From assembly GCA_951799425.1 (NCBI GenBank), contig OX637410.1:1426001-1490000 (forward strand): 64,000 nt of DNA. Reading direction: 5' to 3'. Shown here piece after piece: positions 43,507 to 52,526 of the stretch; positions within the stretch are counted from its first letter, which is position 1, and every line of letters starts with the position of its first letter. The translations under genes and the position numbers were made by a program. The DNA is from Ilex aquifolium. Its lineage: Eukaryota > Streptophyta > Magnoliopsida > Aquifoliales > Aquifoliaceae. The notes below the pieces were generated by a model that was not told where the DNA came from, made no database searches, and saw nothing but the letters and a program-made list of their open reading frames with translations.

Positions 43507-43524
43507 TGGCGCCGTTGTCGGGGA
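43507..43524 (+). other. Primer binding site (tRNA-Asp type), NaB copy 3
   Basis: TGGCGCCGTTGTCGGGGA lies 7 nt after the LTR end, with one substitution from the AthC site. Confidence 0.9.
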
Positions 43525-43645
43525 AGGTAAAACGTTGAGTTCAAAGGGTAATTTTGGGCGGCATGGTAAGTCTCGTGATTTTCATCACGGGCCAAGGTAT
43601 GTCGTTTCTTTTGTAAATATTTTGTTTTAGTTTGTGTTTTGTATT

Positions 43646-44539
43646 ATGTCTTATAATTTTTATGAAAATGTATCAAATGCCTCATATTATGAAAATGTGT
43701 GTGAGATTTGTGATGACTATGGACACATTACTAGTGAGTGCCCAAGAATGGCCTCTTATTTTGAAAATGTTTGCGAAATTTGTGGTGAGTATGGACACCT
43801 CACTAATGAATGCCCAAGAAATTATTTGGTTCAAGACTTTGCATACGAAGGTTCAAATTCATTTTTGGCCTCCGAAAATTTTTACCCCAATCATTATGTT
43901 ACACCGAGTTATCCGAGTTATGGTTGGGAGAATGAACCTCATGATTTTTCATCCAATCTCACACCACCAAATGAATTTTGCCATTATCCAACGTATGAGG
44001 ACTCAACTAAACAAGAATTGGAAAATACGTTTTACAAGTTTATGCAAAGCCAAATGGAATGGAATGCCCAAATAACTCAACAACTTGAAACATTGACTAA
44101 TGCTATAATTGCTATGCATGAAGAACAACATCTTGAGCATAGTCAATGTATTGAGGTTGATCATCACAATGGAATGCATATTGATGTTGAATCTCCCACC
44201 ACTCTTGATTGTGAAAAATTTGATAAAATTATTATCTCACAAGAGGCTAATGAGCCCAAGGTCATTTTGCCATCTATGAGTGGTGTTGAGATTCACATTT
44301 CTCAACTTGGGAAGGGCATTGCAATGGAGTTAAGTGTAGAAAGTTTTCAAGATAAATTGTATACTCCATTGTTGGGATTGCATAAACTTGCCTACACTTC
44401 TATTTGGTTGAGATTTTTGACTTCTTATCCTTTGTATTGTTGGATAGATGGATTAGTAAGGGCATTTATACAACAAAAAAATTGTAAAATCAAAAAAATC
44501 AATGGGCGCAAGTTCATATCCGAATTGAAGCCGGATTGA
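43646..44539 (+). CDS. NaB zinc-knuckle protein, Gag-derived, intact
   Basis: This 297-codon ORF starts at the first in-frame ATG (43646) and ends TGA at 44537. Two CX2CX4HX4C knuckles are at residues 19-32 (CEICDDYGHITSEC) and 43-56 (CEICGEYGHLTNEC), 24 residues apart; copy 2 has only one. Residues near 120-150 (QELENTFYKFMQSQMEWNAQ) match the post-knuckle helix of AthC Gag (LEDTLNQFMQSQ), so the protein is a Gag tail without capsid. A conserved C-terminal block (KLAYTSIWLRFLTSYPLYCW, KIKKINGRKFISELKPD) has no relative that I recognise. It may bind RNA for packaging by a helper element or act on element expression; function is unknown. Confidence 0.8.
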   Translation: MSYNFYENVSNASYYENVCEICDDYGHITSECPRMASYFENVCEICGEYGHLTNECPRNYLVQDFAYEGSNSFLASENFYPNHYVTPSYPSYGWENEPHDFSSNLTPPNEFCHYPTYEDSTKQELENTFYKFMQSQMEWNAQITQQLETLTNAIIAMHEEQHLEHSQCIEVDHHNGMHIDVESPTTLDCEKFDKIIISQEANEPKVILPSMSGVEIHISQLGKGIAMELSVESFQDKLYTPLLGLHKLAYTSIWLRFLTSYPLYCWIDGLVRAFIQQKNCKIKKINGRKFISELKPD

Positions 44540-45950
44540 CATGAGCCCTCTTTGTTTTACTTTCATGTACATAGTAGTTAGATTTCTTTTATTGTTATAT
44601 TTTTATTTTCATAAATGTTGTAGTGTAGACTTTAGCATGAAGGTTGTTTACCTCTTCCTAATTTGGACTCATTTCACTTTGAGCATCATTGTAGCAAATC
44701 TTATTGGGTATCATGTTCTAGTCTAAGTTGGGGGGTATAAACAAGCTTTTTGTGTTTTATTTTTCCGTTAATGTATACTAAAGAAAAAAAAAAAAAAAAA
44801 GAGGGGTATCTCATTCCCCGTTTTACTTTCATTTTTCTCATTGCATGATTCATTGTGCATTGAGAACAATGCATGGTTTAAGTTGGGGGGTGAGGTGCAC
44901 CATTTACATTTTCCACCACTCTTTGTATAGAATAATGGAAAATGTGAAAATTTTGAAAATTTTGGTTCTAATATTGAACTATATTCCCCTATCTTAATGG
45001 TTATGGGATTTGTGATTACTTGATCTTCATTTTGAACTTTGAATACATGATCACATTATAGAAGTTTATCCTATTGCTAAGAGTATCACATACTTATTTG
45101 CTTTTGAACTCAACCATAAGTGCACCATGAACTTGTAATTTTGGCAATTTACGGATTGAGTTCACATTTGAGTGCTTGACATGAATAGTGGAGATGAGTA
45201 AGAACCCATGTGAGCTTTAATGTCAATCCTTGTTTGGAGGGAACTTACATTTACTCAAGGAACAATTTTTCAAATTCCAAATTTGTTCAATAATTTCATT
45301 ATACTTGTTTTTGTTAGGTGCATTTGGATAGTTAATTGACTTTGTCTTGATATGTACAATGCTCTCCCATGCCTATCTAGAGATGATATTAGGCCATTTT
45401 TGAATGCTTTGAGCCTTTGCCTTTTTCTTGTGAAAAGTTTATCCCTAGTGCCGTGATTGAGCCTAATTGAATTCGTTTCTATGCCATACATTTGACCAAG
45501 CCAATGCAAAATGATATAAATCTACCTTACATTGGTTGTTCCTTGAGCTGAATATGAGTGATTGTAAAAGAGAAGGAAGTATGGCGTGGAAACTCAAACA
45601 AAAGGGATGAATGAAGTTGAAACTCAAAGAGTTGAACGAAAAAGAATGAAAATCCAAGAAAAGGAGAAAAAAAGGGTGAGAAGAAGAAAAGAAAGAGAAA
45701 AAGAAAAAGAAAAATGTTAAGGAAAATAAGCAAGAAAAGAAACAAAGAGTGAAGTGATGGTGTTAGCCTAGAAATCCCACAAAAGGGAGATCTTTTTGAA
45801 ATAAAGGTCATTCACTCGGAACAACCCTCTTTGTTATCCTATATCCTTCGTTTCCCTTACCTCAATATCACCCCAAGGCCTAGTTATAACCCGTGAAAGT
45901 CCTAAATGATCTAGAGAAACATGGGGGATGCATACTTTTAAAAGAACAAG
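44540..45950 (+). other. NaB copy 3 non-coding internal region
   Basis: No ORF is supported. It carries TTGGGGGGTATAAAC near 44730, an A-tract near 44785, the motif GAGAACAATGCATGG with TTGGGGGGTGAGG near 44860-44895, and an AG-rich tract near 45660-45720. Blocks are collinear with NaB copy 2 (29909-31140) to 45950. Confidence 0.7.
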
Positions 45951-46080
45951 AGAAGTTGAAGTGGAAAACCCAGCAAACGGTAATAGTTTTACTATTAATG
46001 GTCAGCGGTTAAAACCATTTTTGGAGGATTTTATTAAAAATGTGGAAACCATTCTTTTAATGGAACCAAAGTACTCCACT
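45951..46080 (+). pseudogene. AthC integrase C-terminal end
   Basis: The frame EVEVENPANGNSFTINGQRL, then KPFLEDFIKNVETILLMEP, is the extreme end of the Athila integrase (the NGQRLKPFL box). It is joined directly to NaB copy 3 sequence, showing that the central part of AthC pol has been deleted. Confidence 0.85.
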
Positions 46081-46560
46081 GAAATTCGCGCCTGCCGACA
46101 CTCCAGTGGATCAGGTCAGGAAAAATCTACTTCAACCCGACCCACTGGGGCGCCTTTATAAGGCACCCATTTTTTCTCCAAGCCGCCGCAGTTGCCCCCC
46201 CCCCCCCCATTTCTTCTTCTTCTTCTTCTTCTTTTTCTTTTCTTCTTCTTCTTTCTGTTCGTCTTCGAGTTCTCTGTTATCCAAGAAACCACCCATGACC
46301 ACACACTCCACAAACATGATATTTTGCTTCATGTTTTGCATTTTAATCTTATATTTGCTCATGGGTGTTCTTCTTTTATTCGCACTCACACATAAGGATT
46401 TTCAGCCTACCCGAAATCCAGATCTATGCACAGATGAGTAATTTTTGTGTTTTTATTTGTAGGTCTCAGTGGGTGAACAGATCTATACCATTCAACTTCG
46501 TCTCCACAATCCATGAATCGGTAAATTCGAAACATTGGGGACAATGTTCAGTTTAGGTTG
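46081..46560 (+). other. AthC pol-env intergenic region with splice-acceptor-like site
   Basis: It contains a 14-C run (46195-46208), a TTC/TTTC microsatellite (46211-46258) and a pyrimidine-rich acceptor-like site TTTTTATTTGTAG ending at 46462. The Athila-type motif CATTGGGGACAATGTTCAG with AGGTTGGGGGGTATG lies near 46533-46569. The latter has counterparts in NaB elements. The acceptor could serve a spliced RNA for the downstream ORFs. Confidence 0.55.
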
Positions 46561-46753
46561 GGGGGTATGATCAGTTCATCAGTTCATTAATTCATATTTT
46601 CGTAATTTTTTAAAATCTTTTATATTGTCGTTGTTGATCATGTTTGAACATTGATTGTAGAAATTGATGATTATGCTTATGAATCAGCTTCAATCGTCTT
46701 TGTGACTGGCAGACGTTAAAGAACCAGATAGTGAGTCTTAAAACTTAGCAATC

Positions 46754-47158
46754 ATGGATGTAAAAATTTTTTGGTTTAGCCTAGGAGTTCTACGTACCTT
46801 TCCATCTGATGTACATACTATGATCATGAGAAAAGCAAGATTAGTAAGGAAGGCTGAAATCCAAGAAAAACAAGCGAAACCCCTCTGTGGCAGAAGCAGC
46901 TTTGCCAAACGTCGTCGTGCCAAAAGGCTTGGTGCTTGTAAACAGTGTGGCAGAGTCTTTCATGAAAAAAGGTACAACCAGTGTTCTGAACCAATTTCCG
47001 GTAGCGCACTTGATCGATTACACTGGATAGTGAATGGGCTGAGTAAGGATTACCCTGATACGCCATGCTATTCCGGTACTTTGCTTAACCGGTTTGTGAG
47101 AGAGGAAGTTGGGAGAGTTACTGGTTGTCCATTCTACACAGACACAGAGGGAGACTAG
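46754..47158 (+). CDS. Virus-like cysteine-rich nucleic-acid-binding protein ORF inside AthC
   Basis: This is an intact 134-codon ORF from ATG 46754 to TAG 47156. Residues 46-56 are GRSSFAKRRRA, an Arg-rich block, followed by C62-x2-C65-x4-H70-x6-C77 (CKQCGRVFHEKRYNQC) and ISGSALDRLHW. This combination and order (G-R-S-aromatic-A-basic-RRA, compact Cys/His cluster, ISG..LDRL) is what I know from the small cysteine-rich nucleic-acid-binding proteins at the 3' end of Betaflexiviridae genomes (vitivirus, carlavirus and allied genera), several of which suppress RNA silencing. The length also fits. It lies between integrase and the env-like ORF of AthC and is flanked by AthC-type motifs. It does not resemble the Gag knuckles here. 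Viral origin is inferred from motifs only; no search was run. Confidence 0.62.
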   Translation: MDVKIFWFSLGVLRTFPSDVHTMIMRKARLVRKAEIQEKQAKPLCGRSSFAKRRRAKRLGACKQCGRVFHEKRYNQCSEPISGSALDRLHWIVNGLSKDYPDTPCYSGTLLNRFVREEVGRVTGCPFYTDTEGD

Positions 47159-47433
47159 GATTAGATAATTTTCTGTAAGAAATGTGTACTTTTGTTGGGG
47201 GAGTGAAAGCCAAAGGTCCGAATTTGTTGTAAAAAGTATAAAAATCTTTTTGTATAAATTCTTTTGACTGAAATGAAAATATGGGCCGAGTAAGGAATGT
47301 CCCAAAATACCAACCTGAAGCGTGGGTAGGGACTTATCCTGAGAGGACATAGTTTTTTTTGATTTAAAATTATGTGTTTAGCCCTCTTTGATTGTGTATA
47401 ATGTAGTGGAGAAAAATTTTAATTTTTTGGTTC
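47159..47433 (+). other. AthC spacer between the small ORF and the palindrome array
   Basis: No ORF is supported. The stretch is AT-rich with TATA-like AAAGTATAAAAATC near 47233, and then GGAATGTCCCAAAATACC. I see nothing else in it. Confidence 0.5.
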
Positions 47434-47702
47434 AACGTTCGAACGCCAGGTGACGTTCGAACGTCAGCTGCTTACAGTACTCAGCCTCTGATGAAGTTTC
47501 TGATGAAACTTAAAAGTACTGGGAGCTCAATCCGTTCGAACGCCAATAGACCGTTCGAACGAGATTAACGTTCGAACGCCAATAGAACGTTCGAACGTTA
47601 GATGCTTACAGTACTTTGGCCTCTGACAGAAACTCAAAAGTACTGAGAGCTTACCACGTTCGAACGATTTGTTTAAATCCTTCTAGTTACGTTCGAACGT
47701 TA
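47434..47702. repeat. Internal GTTCGAAC palindrome array upstream of the env-like ORF
   Basis: Eight GTTCGAAC copies occur, near 47437, 47455, 47533, 47552, 47570, 47588, 47658 and 47691, mostly as ACGTTCGAACGCC or ACGTTCGAACGT. Two tandem blocks share CTTACAGTACT and CAAAAGTACTGAGAGC. The palindrome is the one in the AthC LTR, but the intervening sequence is different. A TATA box follows 14 bp after the last copy. Confidence 0.93.
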
Positions 47703-47711
47703 TGACTCAGG

Positions 47712-47720
47712 CTATAAAAG
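47712..47720 (+). promoter_or_regulatory. Putative internal TATA box for the env-like ORF
   Basis: CTATAAAAG lies 14 bp after the palindrome array and about 210 bp before the ATG at 47930. It repeats the arrangement of the LTR promoter (palindromes, then TATA box). If transcription starts about 30 bp downstream, the ATG at 47702 is excluded and 47930 is the first start of the conserved protein. Confidence 0.55.
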
Positions 47721-47929
47721 CCTGGTTCGTCTTCTTCATTTCAAAACCCTCCAAAAGCTCTGAAAACCCGAAAAACCCTTGGAGACTCTTTACTACCCAG
47801 ACCCCAAAACCCCAACCATTCCCCATTTTCACCAAAAATCAACCCTCCCAAGACATTTGCCACTTCAAGAAGATCCATTTTCACAAAGAAATCAAAGATT
47901 TCAAAACCCTCCAACTAAAAAATCAAAAA

Positions 47930-48808
47930 ATGCCAAGAGTCAAGCTTCCTGCCAAGAGGAACCCAAACACCCAAGAGCCTAATTTTGTCGAAGAAGTGTT
48001 GGAGGTGAGAGAAGGAATGCCACCACTCACAAGGAGATACGACAAGAATCGATTCCCCACAGCTCTGAAAGCTGACAGGTATGAAAATTTCTACCAAAAC
48101 AAAGCCATTGTTTGTGAAAGAGATGTGATTTTGGCTGATTTTGCGGAGTTGGGGATCTTTGTGGAGATGGAGAGGAGAGGGTGGTTGTTTTATTTGAGGA
48201 ACGGCGGTGAGGCCGTAGTCGACTTGGTGCGGGAGTTTTACTCCAACGCCGAGATCATCGACGGGGAAATTCGAACATATGTAAGGGGAGTCCATGTGGA
48301 CGTTGATAAAAATTATATTTGGGGGATAAGGCAAGAAGTGCCTCGGGTTCCAAATCCCACTTATCCCCCAAGGAAGAATGTGGCGATGAATGAAGTGGGG
48401 AAGGAACTGACTGAAGTGCCCAATTTTTCGTGGACTGGGAAGAAATTTTTTTGACAAGGGGAGCTCACCGACAAATACAAAATGTTAAATTTGATTGCGG
48501 TGTCCAACTTCGATCCCATATGCGATTGGAAAAGGGCAAAGCATTGATCTCCCCTCCCTAATTTTGACAGAAATGAAAAAGGGGTGTGATGTGAAGAGGA
48601 ATTCGCTTCCCTTCGGCACCCTAGTGACAGAACTGTGCAAAGACCATGGGGTCAAGGTGAAACCCGAGATGGAAATCCAAAAGCCAATGGGGCCACTGAA
48701 CAAGGCATCCTTTCGAAGGAGCCAAAGTCATAGTGGCGGCCCGGCAGTCAGACAAGAGAGTGAGAGAGAGGGATCCCTGTTCTTGTTCTTGTTTTTTATG
48801 TTTGTTTA
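47930..48808 (+). pseudogene. AthC env-like 3' ORF (plant transposon protein domain)
   Basis: From ATG 47930 (MPRVKLPAKRNPNTQEPNF) the frame shows FYQNKAIVCERDVILADFAE, VVDLVREFYSNAEIIDGEIR, TYVRGVHVDVDKNYIWGIRQ and ends at a TGA (48452), then continues ELTDKYKMLNLIAVSNFDPI. After a one-base frameshift near 48535 come SIDLPSLILTEMKKGCDVKR and SLPFGTLVTELCKDHGVKV. This is the domain found in the 3' ORF of Athila-lineage elements, sometimes called env-like, though no clear signal peptide or membrane span is visible. AthF has the same region at 61146-61905. Only one stop and one frameshift break it. Confidence 0.78.
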
Positions 48809-50410
48809 AAGTACTTCTTTTTATGAATTTCTTCTTTGATAGTTGTAAGTTTTTGTGTGATTGTGAATGAATCGAACCGTTGATATTAAAAGATGATATT
48901 TTGAGAAATGAATGGTCTCATTCATCACTTTTATTTGTTTTAAATGCATTTGTAGATTTAGCATAAAATTAAAATGTGATGGAACAAATGTGGATGTTAA
49001 GAATGCATGCTAGAGTAAATATGCACATGATCGGTTTGACACCTCAATTTATCAACTGAGACTTATAACCACATTTCTTGAAAAAAAATTGGTATTCTCT
49101 CTATACTTAAATTGTCATATGTACATCAATATTTGTTATTTTAAAAGTACAGGAAGATTTGACTCGAAAATGGAATTGGTATATAACCAATACCCCCTGG
49201 AAAACCCGACATACACAGTGGAGATAACAAAGAACACCAGGGTGAGTTTCGAACCTAACGATGCTTTCGAGAGACAATCGATGTTTACTCAAGTAAATTC
49301 TTTTCACTCTCAATTTTTGAATGATCTCATTAACCTTGCTTTGATTGACGCACTTAAAAGTGATCTATTGACATATCCCACAAGGAACCATCGCATACAA
49401 CACATACATGTGCACATGCTTGAGAAATGATCTTAGGCCATCTTTGATATAATATTGAGCCTTAGACCTTTCTTTGACAAAATTTATCCCTTGATTAGCC
49501 ATGTTTGAGCCATCAATGTATGAATTTTTCTTTGATAAACCTATATTATTACCAATCCACAGGAAAACATACTTGACTTACCTTGGCTATCTAATTTTCT
49601 TACATCCTCTTTGTAATATGACACAGAAAAAGGAAAAGAAAAAGAAGCATTCAAGATTATCATCCAAGAAGAGTTGATTGGAATAATTGAAACAGAAAAG
49701 AAGCAAAAAGGCAAGAACTTGCCAAGAAAGTGAAAAATGAGAAAAGTGAAAGAAAGAAATGTCATCTCTAGGCGAAATATCAAAAAGTTAGAAAGAGGTG
49801 TGCTACAATACGTAAACAGAAGATAGCTTTTGAAAATCCCTGACGTCGTTTCGTTAGCCACTGACCTCTGGCCACGCTACAACCTATGAAAAGCCCTAAT
49901 TGATCTCAAGTCTGTTACATTCATGTGTTGTTAATCAAAATTGGGATATGGTAAATAGCAATTCTTTAAATTGCGTCAATATTCTTCCATGAGATTATGC
50001 CAAACATAAGTAGTTGCTTCTTTAAAATTTCACTCATTTCCTAATTGTGCATGTGATTTTTCAATTGGCCATCTTCTGGTCACATGATCTGTGAGAAACA
50101 AGTCACTATAATCAGAGTGAACTTTTGCTGAGGGTATACTACGTGAGGTTTTTGAAATCGAAACTATCCATGGAAGGTGGTAAAAGGGAGTATTTGTTAT
50201 ATAACAATTCCTGTTGCTTGAATGATCATTCCTACTGCATTGAGAATTTCAAATACCAATGTAACAAATGATAATTTTTGCATAGAATGAATACCTGTGA
50301 AATAAGGACATGTGTGATATAAGTCAAAATTGAGAATCTGGTGTCCCAACGACCATGATGCTAATTTACTTTAATCAGCACTCTCCTATGCACATCTGTT
50401 CGACTGAAGT
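48809..50410 (+). other. AthC 3' non-coding region
   Basis: About 1.6 kb without a supported ORF. Near 49425-49520 (AATGATCTTAGGCCATC, TGAGCCTTAGACC) it aligns with NaB copy 2 near 30600-30700. Near 49720-49910 (AAGTGAAAAATGAG, GCTACAATACGTAAACAG, GACGTC) it aligns with AthD reversed at 27700-27870. This collinear conservation between families is unusual for non-coding LTR-retrotransposon sequence. Confidence 0.65.
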
Positions 50411-50523
50411 TTGTGGGTAGCTTCCCTGGAAACCCTCACGAGATAACACTCGTCCGCTAGAGTAAACCTAGTGGTTCAACGGCTTGTTGCATAAGCTAAA
50501 TGCAACCGGATGACCTACGAAAA
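50411..50523 (+). ncRNA. Three-hairpin 3' element, AthC
   Basis: It reads CACGAG-ATAACA-CTCGT, CCGCTAG-AGTAAAC-CTAGTGG (7 bp with one G-U) and TTGCAT-AAGCTAA-ATGCAA. Compared with NaB copy 2, the second stem changes on both arms yet still pairs. It ends about 80 nt upstream of the 3' LTR. Confidence 0.65.
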
Positions 50524-50574
50524 TGGCATTAGGAGTAGATTTTTCTCTTTTTTTTTTATATTACTAGAGACTAG

Positions 50575-50595
50575 CAATATTTAGGTTGGGGAGTG
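50575..50595 (+). promoter_or_regulatory. AthC polypurine tract
   Basis: AGGTTGGGGAGTG lies immediately before the 3' LTR start TGATTAGCAC at 50596, the expected plus-strand primer position. Confidence 0.8.
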
Positions 50596-52521
50596 TGATT
50601 AGCACTTAAAATTAGCATATTACTAATTGTACTTTGATGGAGTTTAAGTGATGTCATTTCAGGCCCTAAACTGGACAAGGACCCAAGAACAACAAGTACC
50701 ACACTTGGATGCAACACCAGCACATTAGAGCCCAAAATTGGAGAAGCTTTGGAGAACAGCCAGACCGTTCGAACGCCAACTCACGTTCGAACGTCCACAT
50801 TACACTGTAGCAGACTCAACTGCTAAGAGAAGGCGTGTTGTAGTGAGGAAAGAAGACTGAAGCTCTGAAGCACTTGAGTGTCACGTTCGAACGCCAACTC
50901 ACGTTCGAATGTGCACTTGAGTTGATTGAAGACCAGACTACTGCATAGAGTTGGAACTAAACTTCACAGAAGACCAACCAACCACTCGAGTGAAAGGGTC
51001 AGAACACATCTGGCGTTCGAACGCTCTTAGTGCAAAAACAGAAGAAACGTTCGAACGGCAGTCAACGTTCAAACGCCCTTAGTACAAAAATAGAAAGAAC
51101 GTTCGAACGCCAACTCACGTTCGAACGTTCTCCACAGACTGGCAGCAGAGTGGTTGGCTTTTCACTTGGACTTGGGCGGCAAACACTATTCCTTCACCTC
51201 CTCTTGTCTCCTCCTCTTGCCTATAAATACTCCCCTTGTTGGAGAGCTGAAGGAGCCAAGTAGAATAGTTGATGGAGGCTTAGACTCCCACTCACATTGT
51301 AGATTTAGTTTATTTTCCTTGTATGAAGTCTTTATCTTAGAGATTAGTTTGGCTTTAGTCCAACATCTCTTGCTTGTTATAAAAGTAGTTTTATGCTTAT
51401 GCTTATGCTTTCATTTTACATGCATAGAAGATAGATAGTTCATCTTTTGGTTGAGGAAGCAACCCTCCAATTCTTGGTTGAGGAAGCCACCCTCCAAATG
51501 TGACTAGCTTTCTTCTACTTTTATTTTTCATGCATTTCACTTCCATTGCTTGAGCTTCTTTCTTTCTTAGAAGAGTGAAACTCTTCCACTTTTCTAGAGC
51601 TTTACCAAAGCCGTGAATGGTGGAACGTGATTCACCCATTCTTTGTTAAAGATTGGCTCCGTGTTTGTTGTTACTTTATCTTTTAAGTTCTCTACTTGGA
51701 GGGATGAGCATCACTCACTTTTCTAGCTTTACCCAAGCCATGAAGAGTGAGTAGTTTCTCATTCACTCTTTAGTAAGATGAGAAGGGCATGTATAAGTTA
51801 TCCGGGAATCATATTTGTGCATTGTTTTTATGCTTAACGTTTATTTCTTCTTGTTATTGGATGATTGATTGCATCTAGCAAAGCTAAGGTACTTTGTATA
51901 ACTGTGGGCTCTTTCTATGACACGGATGACTCTTGCATAGAAAGACTTATCAGTTCAAGGCAAGTACCCCGGCTAGATCCTCATGACTACCCTTCAATCC
52001 TCCCCCTTATTGTACTTCATTTAAAGAATGAAATATTAATATCATGATTGGATGTCTTGTAGAAACACTTGCTTGTTTGTAGACGGGTTAAGTCTCGGCA
52101 CAGGCAATTCTTGTAAACTTCTAGAAAGACATCGAAATCATGTTCTTAATTCTCACAATCCATCTTTATCTTCCGATTAACTTGTTGTTGACACGGGAGT
52201 TAATTGAGTTATCAAGCACAATTATGACAAACCGGATAACTAACTACATGTCCAGATCCTTGCACTAAAGAGTGACTCTTTTTAATTAGCACTTATCTCC
52301 TGTTTTGTTAAGAAAATCCTCTTGGAAAGAATCTTATATTCTGTTCAGGAAAACTCATATCTCACAGCAAATCTCAAGGGTTACAATCAATAGGTCTCTA
52401 CCACTGCTTACCTCAGAAATATCAACAAAAGTTCCCTGTGGATTCGACTCCGGACTCAAACCGGATTATTACTACAGCTTGACCGCCTGCACTTGGGTGT
52501 ACACATTTCGGATCAAGACCA
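50596..52521 (+). mobile_element. AthC 3' LTR
   Basis: It is 1926 bp and nearly identical to the 5' LTR, with the palindrome array at 50767-51126 and TATA box at 51221. It ends GATCAAGACCA, then GTAAA, the right target duplication. Confidence 0.94.
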
Positions 52522-52526
52522 GTAAA

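Larger units (their letters stand above)
41661..45950 (+). mobile_element. NaB copy 3 (5' LTR and most of the internal region; 3' end deleted)
   Basis: It has a 5' LTR (41661-43499), tRNA-Asp primer site, intact zinc-knuckle ORF and about 1.4 kb of non-coding region alignable with NaB copy 2. Alignment stops at AAAGAACAAG (45941-45950), after which AthC integrase sequence resumes. The last about 650 bp of the NaB internal region (including the three-hairpin element) and its 3' LTR are missing, together with AthC RT, RNase H and most of integrase. Confidence 0.9.
36440..52521 (+). mobile_element. AthC, Athila-type LTR retrotransposon with nested NaB copy 3
   Basis: Two LTRs (36440-38389 and 50596-52521) start TGATTAGCACTTAAAATTAGC-like and end GATCAAGACCA. 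The target duplication is ATAAA on the left and GTAAA on the right, one base changed. Contents in order: primer site, gag, protease, start of RT, NaB copy 3, integrase tail, virus-like small ORF, palindrome array with TATA box, env-like ORF, three-hairpin element, polypurine tract. By eye the LTRs differ by about 27 substitutions and three indels (16, 6 and 2 bp) over 1.93 kb, about 1.4%, so insertion was recent. RT, RNase H and most of integrase are lost at the NaB junction. Confidence 0.93.

Noticed and set aside
46150-46165. TATA-like CTTTATAAGGC as an additional internal promoter
   Set aside because: It lies near the pol end with no palindrome array and no ORF of its own nearby; too little support.
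47702-47929. Upstream extension of the env-like ORF from ATG 47702
   Set aside because: It precedes or overlaps the putative TATA box, is low-complexity (Lys/Pro/Phe) and has no conserved residues; 47930 is the better start.
49089-49430. 113-codon open frame in the AthC 3' non-coding region
   Set aside because: No recognisable motif, no counterpart in NaB or AthD at the aligned position, AT-rich composition.
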